NCBI GenBank assembly: GCA_002842035.1
Contig: PHBP01000003.1
Span: forward strand, 62,001-126,000
Direction of reading: 5' to 3'
Length of the DNA stretch: 64,000 nucleotides
From: Candidatus Cloacimonetes bacterium HGW-Cloacimonetes-2
GTDB lineage: Bacteria > Cloacimonadota > Cloacimonadia > Cloacimonadales > Cloacimonadaceae
Each line of letters opens with the position of its first letter. Position 1 is the first letter of the stretch. Position numbers and translations under genes: made by a program. Shown here piece after piece: positions 9,041 to 21,400 of the stretch. A model generated the notes under the pieces. It was not told the origin of the DNA and did not search any database. It saw only the letters and a list, made by a program, of their open reading frames with translations.

Positions 9041-10939
9041 TTATCGGGCAAGGATCAATCTGCCGCTAAACTGCTTTTCAGAGCTGGTCATACGGTAGAA
9101 ATAGATACCATTGGGCAGGTTGTTGCCTGCGTTGTCTATAGCATTCCAGTTCAATCCGGCATTGCCGTTTTGATCCAGGTTTGTGCTAAGTGACTTTACG
9201 ATTTGGCCTTTGATATTGAAGATATTGATGCTTACCTGATCGTTGGCTTTGCCGCGGATCGCGAAGCTGGTTACGCTGTTGAAGGGATTGGGGCTGGCGG
9301 TGATGCTGTGGATCACTTGGGCTACATCCTCATCGTTTGATGATTCACCGATGATAACGGTTACTTCGTTTGAAGGCGCGGAAACCATCATAGGATCATT
9401 GAACAGGGAAACCACGTAGTAGGTATAAGTTCCATCCAGAAGCCAGGTATCGGTGAAGGTGGTGTTGTTGGGATTGGTGATGGTGCTTACTGTCAAGCCA
9501 TTGCGATAGACTCTGTAACCCACAAAACCGCGTCCCTGGAAATGCAGCGGGCGTTGCCAGTTGCATACTACTGTACCGGGATCTGTTTCCTGGGCAGTGA
9601 AGTTCTGAGGGGCAGGCAGAGGCTCGATAGGGCCGATAGGGGTGCTGTAAGCAGTAGCGCCAGCCATTCCGTGCTGATCTCTGGGAGTGATGCCGCAGAC
9701 TATGGCGTAGGTGAGATCTTCGGGGGTGGTCTTGTATTGAGCCAGTGTAGCGTTTGTTATGGCTTGGTTTTGACCACCAACCACTCTGTACCATTGAATT
9801 GTTGTGCTGCCTTCGGTGTTTTCATCAGCATCGTAGAAGGTGTAAGAACTGCTGAGATATTGATGGATCACAGGAGGTCCGGAGATAGTAACGTTTTGTG
9901 CCACGGGAGCATTGTTTATAAAGCCGGTTCCGGCAAGGTTGACTGTGATGCTGGGATGATTCACCAGATTACTGTTGATGGTAAGGGTACCGGTATAATT
10001 CTGAGCAGCAGTCGGAGCGAAGGTCACTGTGAAGGCTTGGTTCTGTCCACCGGCGATGTTGAAGGTGCTGGGATTGACGGTGAAGACAGGATTGCTGCTG
10101 GTGATGGTGCCTGTTGCAGCACTATCAAAGAAATTGGTGATCGTAAAGTTCATAGTGGAGCTTCCGGTCACATAAGCTTCCGGGAAATTCAGAGTCGTGG
10201 TGTTTACCGGCAGAGCTCCGGTCAATCCGGGAAGGCTGTACTTCTTGCCTTGGAGAATTTCCTTGGTTGTCATATTCTGCAGGAAGATCACCAGCTCGAG
10301 CTTGCCGATATTCCAGGTGGCACCGGGGGTAAAGCTGAAATTGTGAGTGGAGGAACCACCGGTGGCAAGATTGATGGCAGTGCCGTTTTGATCAGGAAGC
10401 ATCAAGCGGTTGACGTTGTCAACATGGGTCTGGTTGAACCATACTTGGGGGATATCTGTCTCTGTAATCACGACGTGAAGCTTGATATTGGTATTGGTAT
10501 CATCTTCAGGCTTGGAGACAGTAACTTCGAGATTCATTTGGCCGTTGTTCGTGCTTCCTGTGGCAGAGAGATTGAAGTGTGAGGGAACTGCCAGACGGGA
10601 GTTTACTTTGGGAAGATAGTTTGAGTACATCGATTGGGTACCGCTGCCGCCGACTGAGGGATTTTGTCCGTCGAAATTGGCGGTAGGATATCCAGTGATT
10701 CCATAGAATGTGTTTCTTGCGTTGGAATAAGTATTGGCATAGGGATCGCCATTGTGGTTTTTGATGATGGCAACCGCATGGCCGTTTTCGAGTAGATCGT
10801 GACATCCCATTGCCGCACCCGGACAATATCCGCACCAGGTACCTGTGCCGACTTCTACGACAACCAGGTTTCGCGGTACAGCGCAAAGAATCGATACCAG
10901 CGCTAAGAACGCCAATACCATATAGGCAGTTTTTTGCAT
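9041..10939 (-). CDS. Secreted thioredoxin-fold protein with Ig-like, FN3 and sorting domains
   Basis: The ATG at 10939 is chosen because GGAGG lies directly before it; an ATG four codons upstream would place that site inside the gene. The 632-residue product has a signal peptide (about 1-21). A thioredoxin-like domain follows with WCGYC (C36/C39) and a later GITGYPTANFDG loop like the cis-proline loop, resembling Omp28-type secreted proteins. Residues about 230-340 form an ASPM/Hydin-like Ig domain (VTFAPTAAQNYTGTLTINSN) and residues about 440-530 an FN3 domain. The C-terminal 85 residues are a FlgD-like/type A sorting domain (ASPNPFNS, NIKGQIV, NGIYFYRM). It is probably delivered to the cell surface; disulfide exchange activity is inferred only from CxxC. 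Confidence 0.85.
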   Translation of the reverse strand: MQKTAYMVLAFLALVSILCAVPRNLVVVEVGTGTWCGYCPGAAMGCHDLLENGHAVAIIKNHNGDPYANTYSNARNTFYGITGYPTANFDGQNPSVGGSGTQSMYSNYLPKVNSRLAVPSHFNLSATGSTNNGQMNLEVTVSKPEDDTNTNIKLHVVITETDIPQVWFNQTHVDNVNRLMLPDQNGTAINLATGGSSTHNFSFTPGATWNIGKLELVIFLQNMTTKEILQGKKYSLPGLTGALPVNTTTLNFPEAYVTGSSTMNFTITNFFDSAATGTITSSNPVFTVNPSTFNIAGGQNQAFTVTFAPTAAQNYTGTLTINSNLVNHPSITVNLAGTGFINNAPVAQNVTISGPPVIHQYLSSSYTFYDADENTEGSTTIQWYRVVGGQNQAITNATLAQYKTTPEDLTYAIVCGITPRDQHGMAGATAYSTPIGPIEPLPAPQNFTAQETDPGTVVCNWQRPLHFQGRGFVGYRVYRNGLTVSTITNPNNTTFTDTWLLDGTYTYYVVSLFNDPMMVSAPSNEVTVIIGESSNDEDVAQVIHSITASPNPFNSVTSFAIRGKANDQVSINIFNIKGQIVKSLSTNLDQNGNAGLNWNAIDNAGNNLPNGIYFYRMTSSEKQFSGRLILAR

Positions 10940-11081
10940 ACTAACCTCCATTCAGTTATTACTATATGCGTCGTTAAATCAATCCGCAAACAAATCCAGA
11001 GAATTTGCTGGGTTTATTACACTACTATCAAGCAAGTTTGATGCCAAGCACACACAAAAACTACGGGTTTGTATTAAATTG

Positions 11082-11510
11082 TCAATGAGAAAGTTTGGGG
11101 TATTGGGGTGATCCGAAGATCAGGCGTATCTCCCTTTGCGCATGTTCAGGACTATCCGAGGCGTGAACTGCGTTTTCAGTAATACCTTCAGCATACAGGT
11201 GGCGTATTGTACCTGGCTTTCTTTTGGCAGGATCTGTATCGCCGACCAGCTCGCGAAGATCTGCTACAGCATTGGCTTTCTCCAGCAGCAGGGCGATGGT
11301 TGTGCCGGAACACATAAACTTGATCAGGCGGTCGTAGAATTCCTTGCCCAGATGTTCCTGATAAAAAGCTGCTGCGGCCTCAGGAGTGAATTGCATCACC
11401 TTGATATCCCGCAGCAGAAAGGCTTTGGTCTCTATAATGGAGATTATATTCCCTGCATGCTTGTGCATCACTGCATTGGGCTTGATCAAGAGCAGGGTCT
11501 GCTGGTTCAT
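11082..11510 (-). CDS. ndk: Nucleoside diphosphate kinase
   Basis: 142-residue enzyme that transfers the gamma phosphate between nucleoside triphosphates and diphosphates. It starts with the family pattern TLLLIKPNAV and contains the active-site NAVHASDS with the phosphorylated histidine H116, as well as the nucleotide-contact region GDTDPAKRKPGTIRHLYA. Length is normal for bacterial Ndk. Its ATG overlaps the TGA of the upstream 107-residue gene (ATGA), so the two are probably translationally coupled. Confidence 0.97.
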   Translation of the reverse strand: MNQQTLLLIKPNAVMHKHAGNIISIIETKAFLLRDIKVMQFTPEAAAAFYQEHLGKEFYDRLIKFMCSGTTIALLLEKANAVADLRELVGDTDPAKRKPGTIRHLYAEGITENAVHASDSPEHAQREIRLIFGSPQYPKLSH

Positions 11511-11830
11511 TTAGTGGAGTAAACTGTTTCGATGTAGTCGAGAGCTGCGACCTTGACTGCGATGTCACGGTTTAAGACCCGGCTCATCTTGATTTTGTGG
11601 AAGAGTATCTCAGTCCAGATTTCGTAGATCTCGCTGGGCTTGAATTCCACGCCTGTGTATTGCTTTAGCATCTCGGGATAAAACTCGTCCCGATCAGCAT
11701 CCACACGACCAATTACAAGTTTGTAGCTGTCGTTGCAGATGTCATAATCCTTGTATCGGATATCTACTACTGCATAACCGAGCTTGAGGAGGTTCTCGTA
11801 ATTTACTTGCAAATCGTTCACTGCTAACAT
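11507..11830 (-). CDS. Hypothetical protein coupled to ndk, 107 aa
   Basis: A soluble, slightly acidic 107-residue protein with no signal peptide and no domain I recognise. It looks real because its stop codon overlaps the ndk start by four bases, and the reading frame is intact and protein-like (MLAVNDLQVNYENLLKLGYAV at the start and a helical C-terminal half). It is first in a two-gene unit divergent from uvrB. Function is unknown; a role near nucleotide metabolism is suggested only by position. Confidence 0.7.
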   Translation of the reverse strand: MLAVNDLQVNYENLLKLGYAVVDIRYKDYDICNDSYKLVIGRVDADRDEFYPEMLKQYTGVEFKPSEIYEIWTEILFHKIKMSRVLNRDIAVKVAALDYIETVYSTK

Positions 11831-11973
11831 TTCTATTACTCCATACTTTATTTTCTCGACAGAATCTCAGCTCTCACCGAGATTGTTCCCAAACTAGGAA
11901 TCTAAACAATGACGTCAAGAAGAATATTGAATCCATCAACAAGAAAGATCAATCCAAGGCAGGAGCGTGGCTA

Positions 11974-13980
11974 ATGGCACTTTTTAAACTGGTATCGGAA
12001 TATCAGCCCAGTGGTGATCAACCTCAGGCAATTGAGAGCTTGGTACAGGGGATCAAGGAAGACAAGCGCTATCAAGTATTATTGGGAGTTACAGGCAGCG
12101 GCAAGACCTTTACCATAGCCAATGCCATTTCCCAGCTTGATCGCCCGGCATTGGTATTATCTCACAACAAGACCCTCGCAGCTCAGCTTTATGGAGAGCT
12201 CAAGCAGCTCTTTCCCGAGAATGCAGTGGAGTACTTTATCAGTTACTACGACTATTATCAGCCCGAGGCATATATCCCCGGCAAAGACATCTACATAGAG
12301 AAGGATGCAGATATCAACGAGCAGATAGAGAAGCTCCGCCTGCGTGCCACAATGAGCCTGATGGAGCGCCGGGATGTGATCATCGTAGCATCTGTGTCCT
12401 GTATCTATGGTCTGGGCGTTCCTGAGGAGTATCGTGAAGCTCTGATCCGTGTCCAGAAAGGGCAGCGTATGGATCGTGACGATCTTTTGGCAAAGCTGGT
12501 GCAAGCTCATTACAGCCGCAATGACATAGCTTTTGAGAGAGGTGCTTTCCGGGTGCGTGGAGATGTCGTCGATATCTATCCTGCCTATCTGGAGCACTGC
12601 CTCAGGGTGGAATTCTTTGGTGATGAGATCACCAAGCTGGAAAAGCTGCATCCCATATCTTACCAGTCGCTGGGAGAGGTAGAGGAATACCCGATTTATC
12701 CTGCCATCCACTTCATAATGTCCGAAGAGAAGCTTCGTAATGCTCTGCATTCCATAGAGAAAGAAGCAGCAGAGCGAGTGAAATACTTCCTCGATAATCA
12801 GCGTTATGTCGAAGCTGACAGGCTCAAGCAACGGGTCTCTTTTGATCTGGAGATGCTGCGTGAACTCGGCTATTGTTCCGGTATCGAGAACTATACACGC
12901 CATCTGACCGGTGTCGAGCCCGGGCATCCGCCAAGCTGTCTATTGGATTACTTCCCTGATGATTTTATTATGGTCATAGATGAATCCCACGTCACGATTC
13001 CCCAAGTCCACGGTATGTACGGTGGAGATTACACTCGCAAGAAGAACCTCGTGGAATATGGGTTCCGACTGCCTTCCGCTTTTGACAACCGCCCTTTGCG
13101 CTTTGAGGAGTTTGAACACTATATGCGCAATGTTATCTTTGTAACTGCGACTCCGGCTGATTATGAGCTGGGTCTCACATCCGGTGAGATTGTGGAGCAG
13201 ATCATCCGTCCCACCGGGCTTCTGGATCCACAGATCGAGATCAAGCCCATCAAGCATCAGGTTGATGATCTGATAGCGCAGATCAATGAACGCGTCAAGA
13301 TGAAGCACAAAGCCCTCGTGATGACACTCACCAAGCGGATGTCTGAAGATCTGACCACTTACCTTAAGAATGCCGGGATCAGAGCCACTTATCTCCATAG
13401 CGATATTGATACTATAGAGCGTGCCCAGATCATCCGGGCCCTGCGCCTGGATGAATACGACGTGATCGTAGGTGTAAACCTCCTGCGTGAAGGCCTCGAC
13501 TTGCCGGAAGTATCCCTGGTGGCTATCCTCGATGCTGATAAGACAGGTTTCCTGCGTTCTGCCCGTTCCCTGATCCAGATCTCCGGCCGTGCAGCCCGTA
13601 ACGTCCTGGGTAAAGTGATCTTTTATGCCGATGAGATTACCGATGCCATCGCCAAGACAGTCTCCGAGACCAATCGACGTCGTGCTAAACAGATGCAGTA
13701 TAACGAGGAACACGGCATCACTCCCCAGACTATTCTCAAGACTATCGAGCAGATTATGCAATCCACTGCTGTTGCAGAGGGTTATGACAAAGTTGACAAA
13801 GAGCAAAAAGCAGAAGCCAAGTCCCACAAGCAGGAGTTTATGGACTATTTGGAGCTCGACAATCTCGAGAAGATCATCGAATTGCTCACCAAAGAGATGC
13901 AACGTGCCTCTGCCCGGCTGGACTTTGAAAAGGCAGCCGAACTGCGCGACCGCATCCTGGAGCTGAAGCAGACCAAGTAG
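11974..13980 (+). CDS. uvrB: Excinuclease ABC subunit B
   Basis: 668-residue damage-recognition helicase of nucleotide excision repair, which acts with UvrA and UvrC. The hallmarks are all present: FKLVSEYQPSGDQPQAI at the start, Walker A GVTGSGKTFTIANAI near 38, the beta-hairpin region YYDYYQPEAYIPGKDIYIEKD near 90, DESHVTIPQ, ATPADYEL, the motif VI region IQISGRAARN, and a C-terminal UVR domain (EKIIELLTKEMQRASARLDFEKAAELRDRI) that binds UvrC. The start has GGAG upstream. It is probably a single-gene unit; about 300 bp follow before the next operon. Confidence 0.98.
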   Translation: MALFKLVSEYQPSGDQPQAIESLVQGIKEDKRYQVLLGVTGSGKTFTIANAISQLDRPALVLSHNKTLAAQLYGELKQLFPENAVEYFISYYDYYQPEAYIPGKDIYIEKDADINEQIEKLRLRATMSLMERRDVIIVASVSCIYGLGVPEEYREALIRVQKGQRMDRDDLLAKLVQAHYSRNDIAFERGAFRVRGDVVDIYPAYLEHCLRVEFFGDEITKLEKLHPISYQSLGEVEEYPIYPAIHFIMSEEKLRNALHSIEKEAAERVKYFLDNQRYVEADRLKQRVSFDLEMLRELGYCSGIENYTRHLTGVEPGHPPSCLLDYFPDDFIMVIDESHVTIPQVHGMYGGDYTRKKNLVEYGFRLPSAFDNRPLRFEEFEHYMRNVIFVTATPADYELGLTSGEIVEQIIRPTGLLDPQIEIKPIKHQVDDLIAQINERVKMKHKALVMTLTKRMSEDLTTYLKNAGIRATYLHSDIDTIERAQIIRALRLDEYDVIVGVNLLREGLDLPEVSLVAILDADKTGFLRSARSLIQISGRAARNVLGKVIFYADEITDAIAKTVSETNRRRAKQMQYNEEHGITPQTILKTIEQIMQSTAVAEGYDKVDKEQKAEAKSHKQEFMDYLELDNLEKIIELLTKEMQRASARLDFEKAAELRDRILELKQTK

Positions 13981-14092
13981 CATTGTCTCAAGGAAACCGG
14001 TTGTTTGTGAATGTTATGCACCTGTTGCTTCCCTTTTGAGTACTTGGGTAATCTTCTGGCACTGCTCTGGAGATTCCCTTGTCGCCACAAGG

Positions 14093-14122
14093 GGGTCACT
14101 AGGGGATCACTAGGGGATCACC
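14093..14122. repeat. Short tandem array with 11-bp period
   Basis: TCACTAGGGGA occurs at 14096 and 14107, followed by a partial third copy. The array sits inside the 299-bp gap between uvrB and the ABC-F gene, just after a small hairpin (CCCTTGT 14076-14082/ACAAGGG 14087-14093). No gene is seen in the gap. Confidence 0.75.
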
Positions 14123-14279
14123 AATCGATTCAATAGGGAAGCAAGAGACAGTTGTGTGTCCAGCCCTGATTTATGCAGCTTAAAACACGTCTGGTGAGTA
14201 GTTGGGGGTATGACACTGTGGATTTCTATTGACAGCCTTGCCTGCTCCCGGCTTTTTTGCCTCAGAGGAACGTAATTAA

Positions 14280-16182
<1,903 letters not shown>

Positions 16183-16193
<11 letters not shown>

Positions 16194-17163
16194 ACTTACG
16201 GTAGGTTTTACAACCTCCTTCCCGGTCGAAGTAGTCTTTGCCGCGGGACACAAACCGATAGACCTGAACAATATATTCATTTCCGGGAATGCCGCTGCAG
16301 CAGTGCATCAAGCAGAACTAAAGGGTTTTCCACGCACCATCTGTGCTTGGATCAAGGGTAATTACACAGCTGCACGCAAAGCCGGCATTGACGAAGTAAT
16401 CGGCATAGTTCAGGGAGATTGCGCCAACAGCCAGTCCCTGCTGGGAATCCTCAAGGATGAGTCGTTTCCCATCTACCATTTCTCTTTTCCTCTGGAGCGA
16501 GACCAGCAGAGCCTGGATGATGAGATTAGCCGGCTGGAGCGTCACTACGGAGTGACCCGGGAAGATAGCGAACGCGTGAAGCTACGTCTGGACAAGATCA
16601 GGCGCAAGCTATTAATCTTGGATGAACTTACCTGGCAAGAGGGACGGGTAAACGGGCAGGAAAACCACTATTGGCTGGTCAGTGCCAGTGACTTCTGGGG
16701 TGATCCGGATCGCTTTGAAGCGGAGCTGGATGCCTTCCTCATTCAAGCTGAGCAGCGCCCAAAGCGTGATTCATATTTCCGTCTGGCATACCTTGGTGTA
16801 CCGCCAATATACTCCAATCTCTATCAGACTCTCTCCAAGCTCGGTGCTGATGTCGTCTTCAATGAAGTCCAGCGCCAGTTTGCGATGCTTTCGCTAAAGC
16901 CTGATTTGCTCTCTCAGTACTTGGTTTACACCTATCCTTACAGCGTTTTTGAGCGCTTGGAAGACATCCTTCCCGAGCTTGAGAAAAGACGGGTGCAGGC
17001 TGTAATCAGCTACACTCAGTCCTTTTGCCATATGCAGATTGACAATATGATCCTCAAGAAGAAGATAGGCCTGCCTTTCCTGACCTTGGAAGGCGACCAG
17101 CCAGAAGAGATAGATTCGCGCACTCTATTGCGCCTGGAAAGCTTTATGGAGGTACACGGATGA
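16183..17163 (+). CDS. 2-hydroxyacyl-CoA dehydratase D-component (HgdB)-family Fe-S protein
   Basis: 326-residue stand-alone member of the HgdB/FldC/BcrC-like family. It shows the family start GFTTSFPVEVVFAAGHKPIDLNN, the block RTICAWIKGNY (C54), GDCANSQ (C80), SFCHMQID (C282) and the closing LEGDQPEEIDSRTLLRLESF. Exactly three conserved-looking cysteines remain, as expected for a cluster with three Cys ligands. Classic members dehydrate 2-hydroxyacyl-CoA in amino-acid fermentation with an ATP-driven activase, but neither an activase nor a second subunit lies nearby. It overlaps the ABC-F gene by 11 bp and mnmA by 4 bp, so a role linked to tRNA thiolation or redox chemistry is possible. Substrate unknown. 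Confidence 0.85.
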
Positions 17164-18239
17164 AGAAAGTAGCACTTGGTATGAGTGGTGGGATCGATTC
17201 CACGATGAGTGCTCTGCTCCTGATGGAGCAAGGCTATGAGGTAATAGGGCTTACGATGTCCATCTGGGATCCCTCTATCCCGATTGAGGAATCCACCAAG
17301 AGTGGTTGTTTCGGTCCCGGAGAAGTTGATGATCTGGCGGCAGCCAAGCTCGCTTCCGAAAAGCTCGGTATCGAGCACCACGTTATCAGGCTGCAAGAGG
17401 GTTTCCGCGAAAACGTACTCGACTACTTTTGCTCCACCTATCTCGATGGCAAGACCCCCAATCCCTGCGTCTTTTGCAATCAAAGAATGAAGTTTGGTCT
17501 TCTCCAAGCCCAAGCCAGAGCAGCCGGTATAGAATATGATCTGTTTGCGACCGGGCACTATGTGCGCAATCGCTACGACGAAGCCAGCGGACGTTGGCAG
17601 ATCCTCAAAGCCCTGGATGAGACCAAGGATCAGTCCTATTTCCTTACCTTTCTTTCGCAGGAACAGATCAAAGGGGCGATCTTTCCGCTTGGTTCTATGC
17701 GGAAAGCCGATCTGAAAGCCTTTGCCGCAGAACGCGGATGGCAATATCTGATCAAGAAAAAGGAGAGCCAGGACTTCCTTGAGACTGATGACTATGGCGT
17801 TCTCTTTGAAGAAGATACCTTCCAGCCGGGCAATATCTACGATCTTGACGGCAAGCTGGTGGGCAAACACAATGGCTTGATCCACTACACGATAGGGCAG
17901 AGGCGAAACCTGGGTCTTAGCGGAATGCCGGAGCCCTATTATGTGATCAGTATCGATGCCAGGGATAATAGCCTCACGGTCGGCCCCGGGCAGCATCTCT
18001 TGGGAGATCGCCTGATAGCAGGTGATGTCAATTGGGTCTCGGTCGAGCCGATCGCCAGTCCCCGCCGTGTCTCAGCAAAGATTCGCCTGGCGCACGAAGC
18101 TGCTGCTGCGACTCTGATTCCCAGAGCTGATGGCAGGATTGAGCTGGTCTTTGATGAACCGCAGCTTTCCATCACACCCGGGCAAGTAGCCGTGTTTTAC
18201 GATCAAGACGCCCTTTTGGGCGGCGGTATCATCGAATAA
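17160..18239 (+). CDS. mnmA: tRNA 2-thiouridylase MnmA, variant lacking the second catalytic cysteine
   Basis: 359-residue enzyme of the s2U34 tRNA thiolation pathway. The PP-loop SGGIDS begins near residue 9, NPCVFCNQRMKFG supplies C103 and C106, and ATGHYVR and the tRNA-contact regions follow in order. The region that normally carries the persulfide cysteine (SxxxCFI) reads ESQDFLETDDYG here. It has no cysteine, and none occurs downstream (cysteines: 50, 91, 103, 106). The remaining CxxC could hold an Fe-S cluster or act alone. The start overlaps the upstream Fe-S protein by 4 bp (ATGA), so it is the last gene of a three-gene operon. Confidence 0.92.
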   Translation: MKKVALGMSGGIDSTMSALLLMEQGYEVIGLTMSIWDPSIPIEESTKSGCFGPGEVDDLAAAKLASEKLGIEHHVIRLQEGFRENVLDYFCSTYLDGKTPNPCVFCNQRMKFGLLQAQARAAGIEYDLFATGHYVRNRYDEASGRWQILKALDETKDQSYFLTFLSQEQIKGAIFPLGSMRKADLKAFAAERGWQYLIKKKESQDFLETDDYGVLFEEDTFQPGNIYDLDGKLVGKHNGLIHYTIGQRRNLGLSGMPEPYYVISIDARDNSLTVGPGQHLLGDRLIAGDVNWVSVEPIASPRRVSAKIRLAHEAAAATLIPRADGRIELVFDEPQLSITPGQVAVFYDQDALLGGGIIE

Positions 18240-18325
18240 GTTTGATACTATTCTTCCCCTCCCTTTCATTCCTCTTTCGTATCTGGCATATTTATCAGTA
18301 GCTTCCTGCGTCCATCCTGCATCGC

Positions 18326-18360
18326 CATCCAGGATACAAGCAGGATACAAGCATCCAGGA
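18326..18360 (+). repeat. Dispersed intergenic repeat, copy 2 of 6 (short form)
   Basis: One full unit CAAGCAGGATA (18337-18347), preceded by a truncated unit (CCAGGATA) and followed by CAAGCATCC. A reverse piece (CATCCTGCAT) lies just upstream at 18313-18322. It is located in the gap between the convergent mnmA and C25-like genes. Confidence 0.8.
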
Positions 18361-18381
18361 GGCAGCAATTTAACAGGCAAA

Positions 18382-18415
18382 GAAAAAGCACTCCCCCCAA
18401 TAAGGAGAGAGTGCT
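18382..18415 (-). terminator. Intrinsic terminator of the C25-like gene
   Basis: On the minus strand, AGCACTC (18415-18409) pairs with GAGTGCT (18393-18387), extended by TCC/GGG pairing, and a T-run follows at 18387-18383. It lies just after the stop codon at 18434. Confidence 0.85.
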
Positions 18416-18433
18416 ATCTATGTTTTTTACCTG

Positions 18434-21400
18434 TTATCTGGCTGGTGGTGTATGCACCGCAATCACCTTGTAGAAGGCTCTTTCCAGTGCATTTGTATCC
18501 TGATACGTCGTCCCCGTAACTGTGGCAATCAAGGAAAATGTACCGTTGATTTCCGAGGATCTGTAGATCTTGTAGGAAGTGGCATATTGGATAGCATTCC
18601 AGCTAAGGTTGCAGCCTTGAGTGCCTTGGCTGATCACGGTCGTAGGGGTGGGCAGGCTGGTGATGCTGCCTGTTCCGCTGACTGCGATATTGATGCTGGG
18701 ATTGTTGCTATCGTTCGAAGTTACAACGACGTTTCCACTTACAATCACCGGGCTGGTGGGGCTGAAGCTGATATTGAAGCTCCGGCTCGTGTTTGCAGGG
18801 ATGCTGTAATTGATTGTGTTTCTTTGCAAAGATGATCCCAGACCTGTCTCTGTATCAGCATTTCTGGTGCCGGCAGTGACTGTGAATCCGGCAGGGCTGG
18901 TGATAGTACCGGTCAGATCCTGATCGCCGGTGTTTTCTATGGTAAACTGCTGGTTTACAGTCGTGTTCACCGGGACGCTACCGAAGCTGAGGCTATCAGG
19001 ATCGATCTCGATCTCGGGGCCGGTCTGCATTGGAAGTAGGGATATGCGGATATTGGGACGGTTGATAATGCTGTTTCCGCCTGTAAAGACGTTTGTTTGA
19101 TCTATCTGATCACTGTATGTCCTGCGCAGTCCACCTGTCACAGATGTATATTGCAATGTTCCGGATTGCGACCATTGGGCTACTAAACCATTGGCAGTAT
19201 CGACCAGGATATTATCCACACCATTCCAGAGGAAGGGTTGGCTAAGGGCAAGCATGTCATATCCGCCGGCTGTGGGCATATAAGCCGGGTTGCTGTAAAC
19301 GGTCTGGAGATTGGTGGCATCATGCCAGTTTGAGGCATTGGTAAGGCTGGTATGCTTCATTCTGACCACAAAGTTCACCAAAGCAAGGTTTGGAGCGGAG
19401 CCGATGTTGAAGCCCAATTGAGTAATATAGGTCGGGCCCACAACGCCTGCAGCATTTAGCTCTGCCGCTGTGTAAACTGATTGGCAGTGCGTACTCTTGT
19501 AGGTGATATTCACGGGACTCATAATGTTTGCAGCCGTGAATGCAGTTCCATCGCCCAGTATGGCAAACAGAGTGATGGTAGGGGTTGCATCTACTGTGTT
19601 TGAGGCTGCTGATTCCCCGGTGGGATTGCTATAAATGGTGGTGACATAGTAGCTGTAGGTGACGCCATTGGTGAGGCCGGTATCGGTGTAGTTTGTTGTA
19701 GTGACGGTTGTGAGAGCGCTACCATTACGGTAAACTTTGTATCCACTGATGGCACGGTCTGCTTGGGGACGTTCTGTGAAGAGGGATTCGCTGCTGCGCA
19801 GAGCAGGATCAGTGAGCTCTTCACGACCGCTTGCGGCTGTCCAGGAGAGCATAACTTGTTGATTGCCTGCTACGGCTGTCAGATTGCTCGGAGCGATAGC
19901 TTGCGGTATCACAGTGACAGTCTCGGTAGCCGGAGATTCGTTTGTGCCGTAGATAGCTTTCACGAAATAGGCATAGGATACACCATTGGTGACTCCGGTA
20001 TCGAGGTAGCTAAGCCCAGTGACAGTAGTTAGCAGGTTGTTATTACGATAGATTTTGTAAGAATTGGGGTTGCCTGCAGCCGGAGCTTCCCAAGCCAATT
20101 GCACGGATCTGTGCGAAGCAGTTGCAGTAAAGTTTGTAGGCGGTAGATACACCTCGGTGGAGCTTGCATAGATCTTGAAGCGAAGATTTGGCAGATTAGC
20201 TGTAACAGTCAGGCTGCTGGGAAGTGCGGAATCGCTACGGGCTTGGCGAGCTCTGGTGTTGCCTGTATTTGTAAATGTCCACATTGGGTAGTTGTTTATA
20301 TACTGCTGATGGTTTTTTACAATTAGGATCGCGAGGTTTGAGGTGCCATTATACTCGAATCTGGGATTTAGATCTATCTCCATCCAACCACTTGTATCTG
20401 TATTAGGGTAGTTACCGGTGTAAACACTGGTGTAACCGGCAAGATTGTAAACTCCAGAGCCAAGGGTTGTATCGGTTGTGTGCTTCATATAAATAGCTAC
20501 TGATTCTATGGGAGCAATATCAGAACCGCTGGCTTTGTAGTATGCCAGGCTTTTGATGCTTCCGGCATTGAGTATCTCAGAAGCCAGGTAGATTGATTCG
20601 TGTACAGAGTAATTGTAATAGCGGTCTATCGGGTAGCTTTGGGATTGAGTTCCGCTGCCAATGACGACCTGTAATGGTGCTCCTACTTCTATACCATGTG
20701 ATACAGCGGCAGTATAGCTTTGAGCAGTAGCGCCAAAGTTGAATGTAGCGAGTGTTCCTTCACTCATTGAAGAGGAAGCTTGTACTGTGAAGCGCAGGCT
20801 TGTGCTGCCGAAACCGGGGATTGATGCAAAAGCAACGCTGTTGCTGGGGAGGGAGATTCCGGGAGTATTGCAGCTTATGGTGCCTGTGCCTGCAGGGCTG
20901 GCAACGCCGCCTACATTGTTCAAAATAATATCAAAGAAGGCAGTTTCACCGGGATCAAGGATGCCGTTGTTGTTGCCTGAGCTATCAAGAACGGTAAGAT
21001 CACCAAATTCCAATGAGGGCAGATGAACCATCAAAGGTACGTTATAGATCCAAGATCCGTTGTCGGAACGAATCCTAAGAGTCAGATCCAATATGTGACC
21101 ACCGGGGCAGTTGGGAGCTATCTCTATTCCATAATAGTCTATGGAAGGAGCAGTTCCGAAGGAGCCAATACTGCCAAAGTTGGATTCTGCGCTCAGGATA
21201 GTAGCATAAGGATCGTTACTGGAGAGCGTGGCTGAAACGTTGTTGGCTGTAGAAAGACCATTATTGCCAAGCACTATGGTGATGTCAGCCAGTTCTCCGG
21301 GCTCGAGCATAGCATTCTCGTTCTCATCAAGGATGATTGCGTGTTCATAGACTACGAAGGGAGTCTCGGGTAAGAGCTGCCTTGTAGTGATGAAGAGAGC

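Noticed and set aside
9542-10582. Plus-strand open frame of 346 codons
   Set aside because: Antisense of the secreted thioredoxin-fold gene; composition is of shadow type.
12940-13983. Minus-strand open frame of 347 codons
   Set aside because: Antisense of uvrB; the plus strand carries the known protein.
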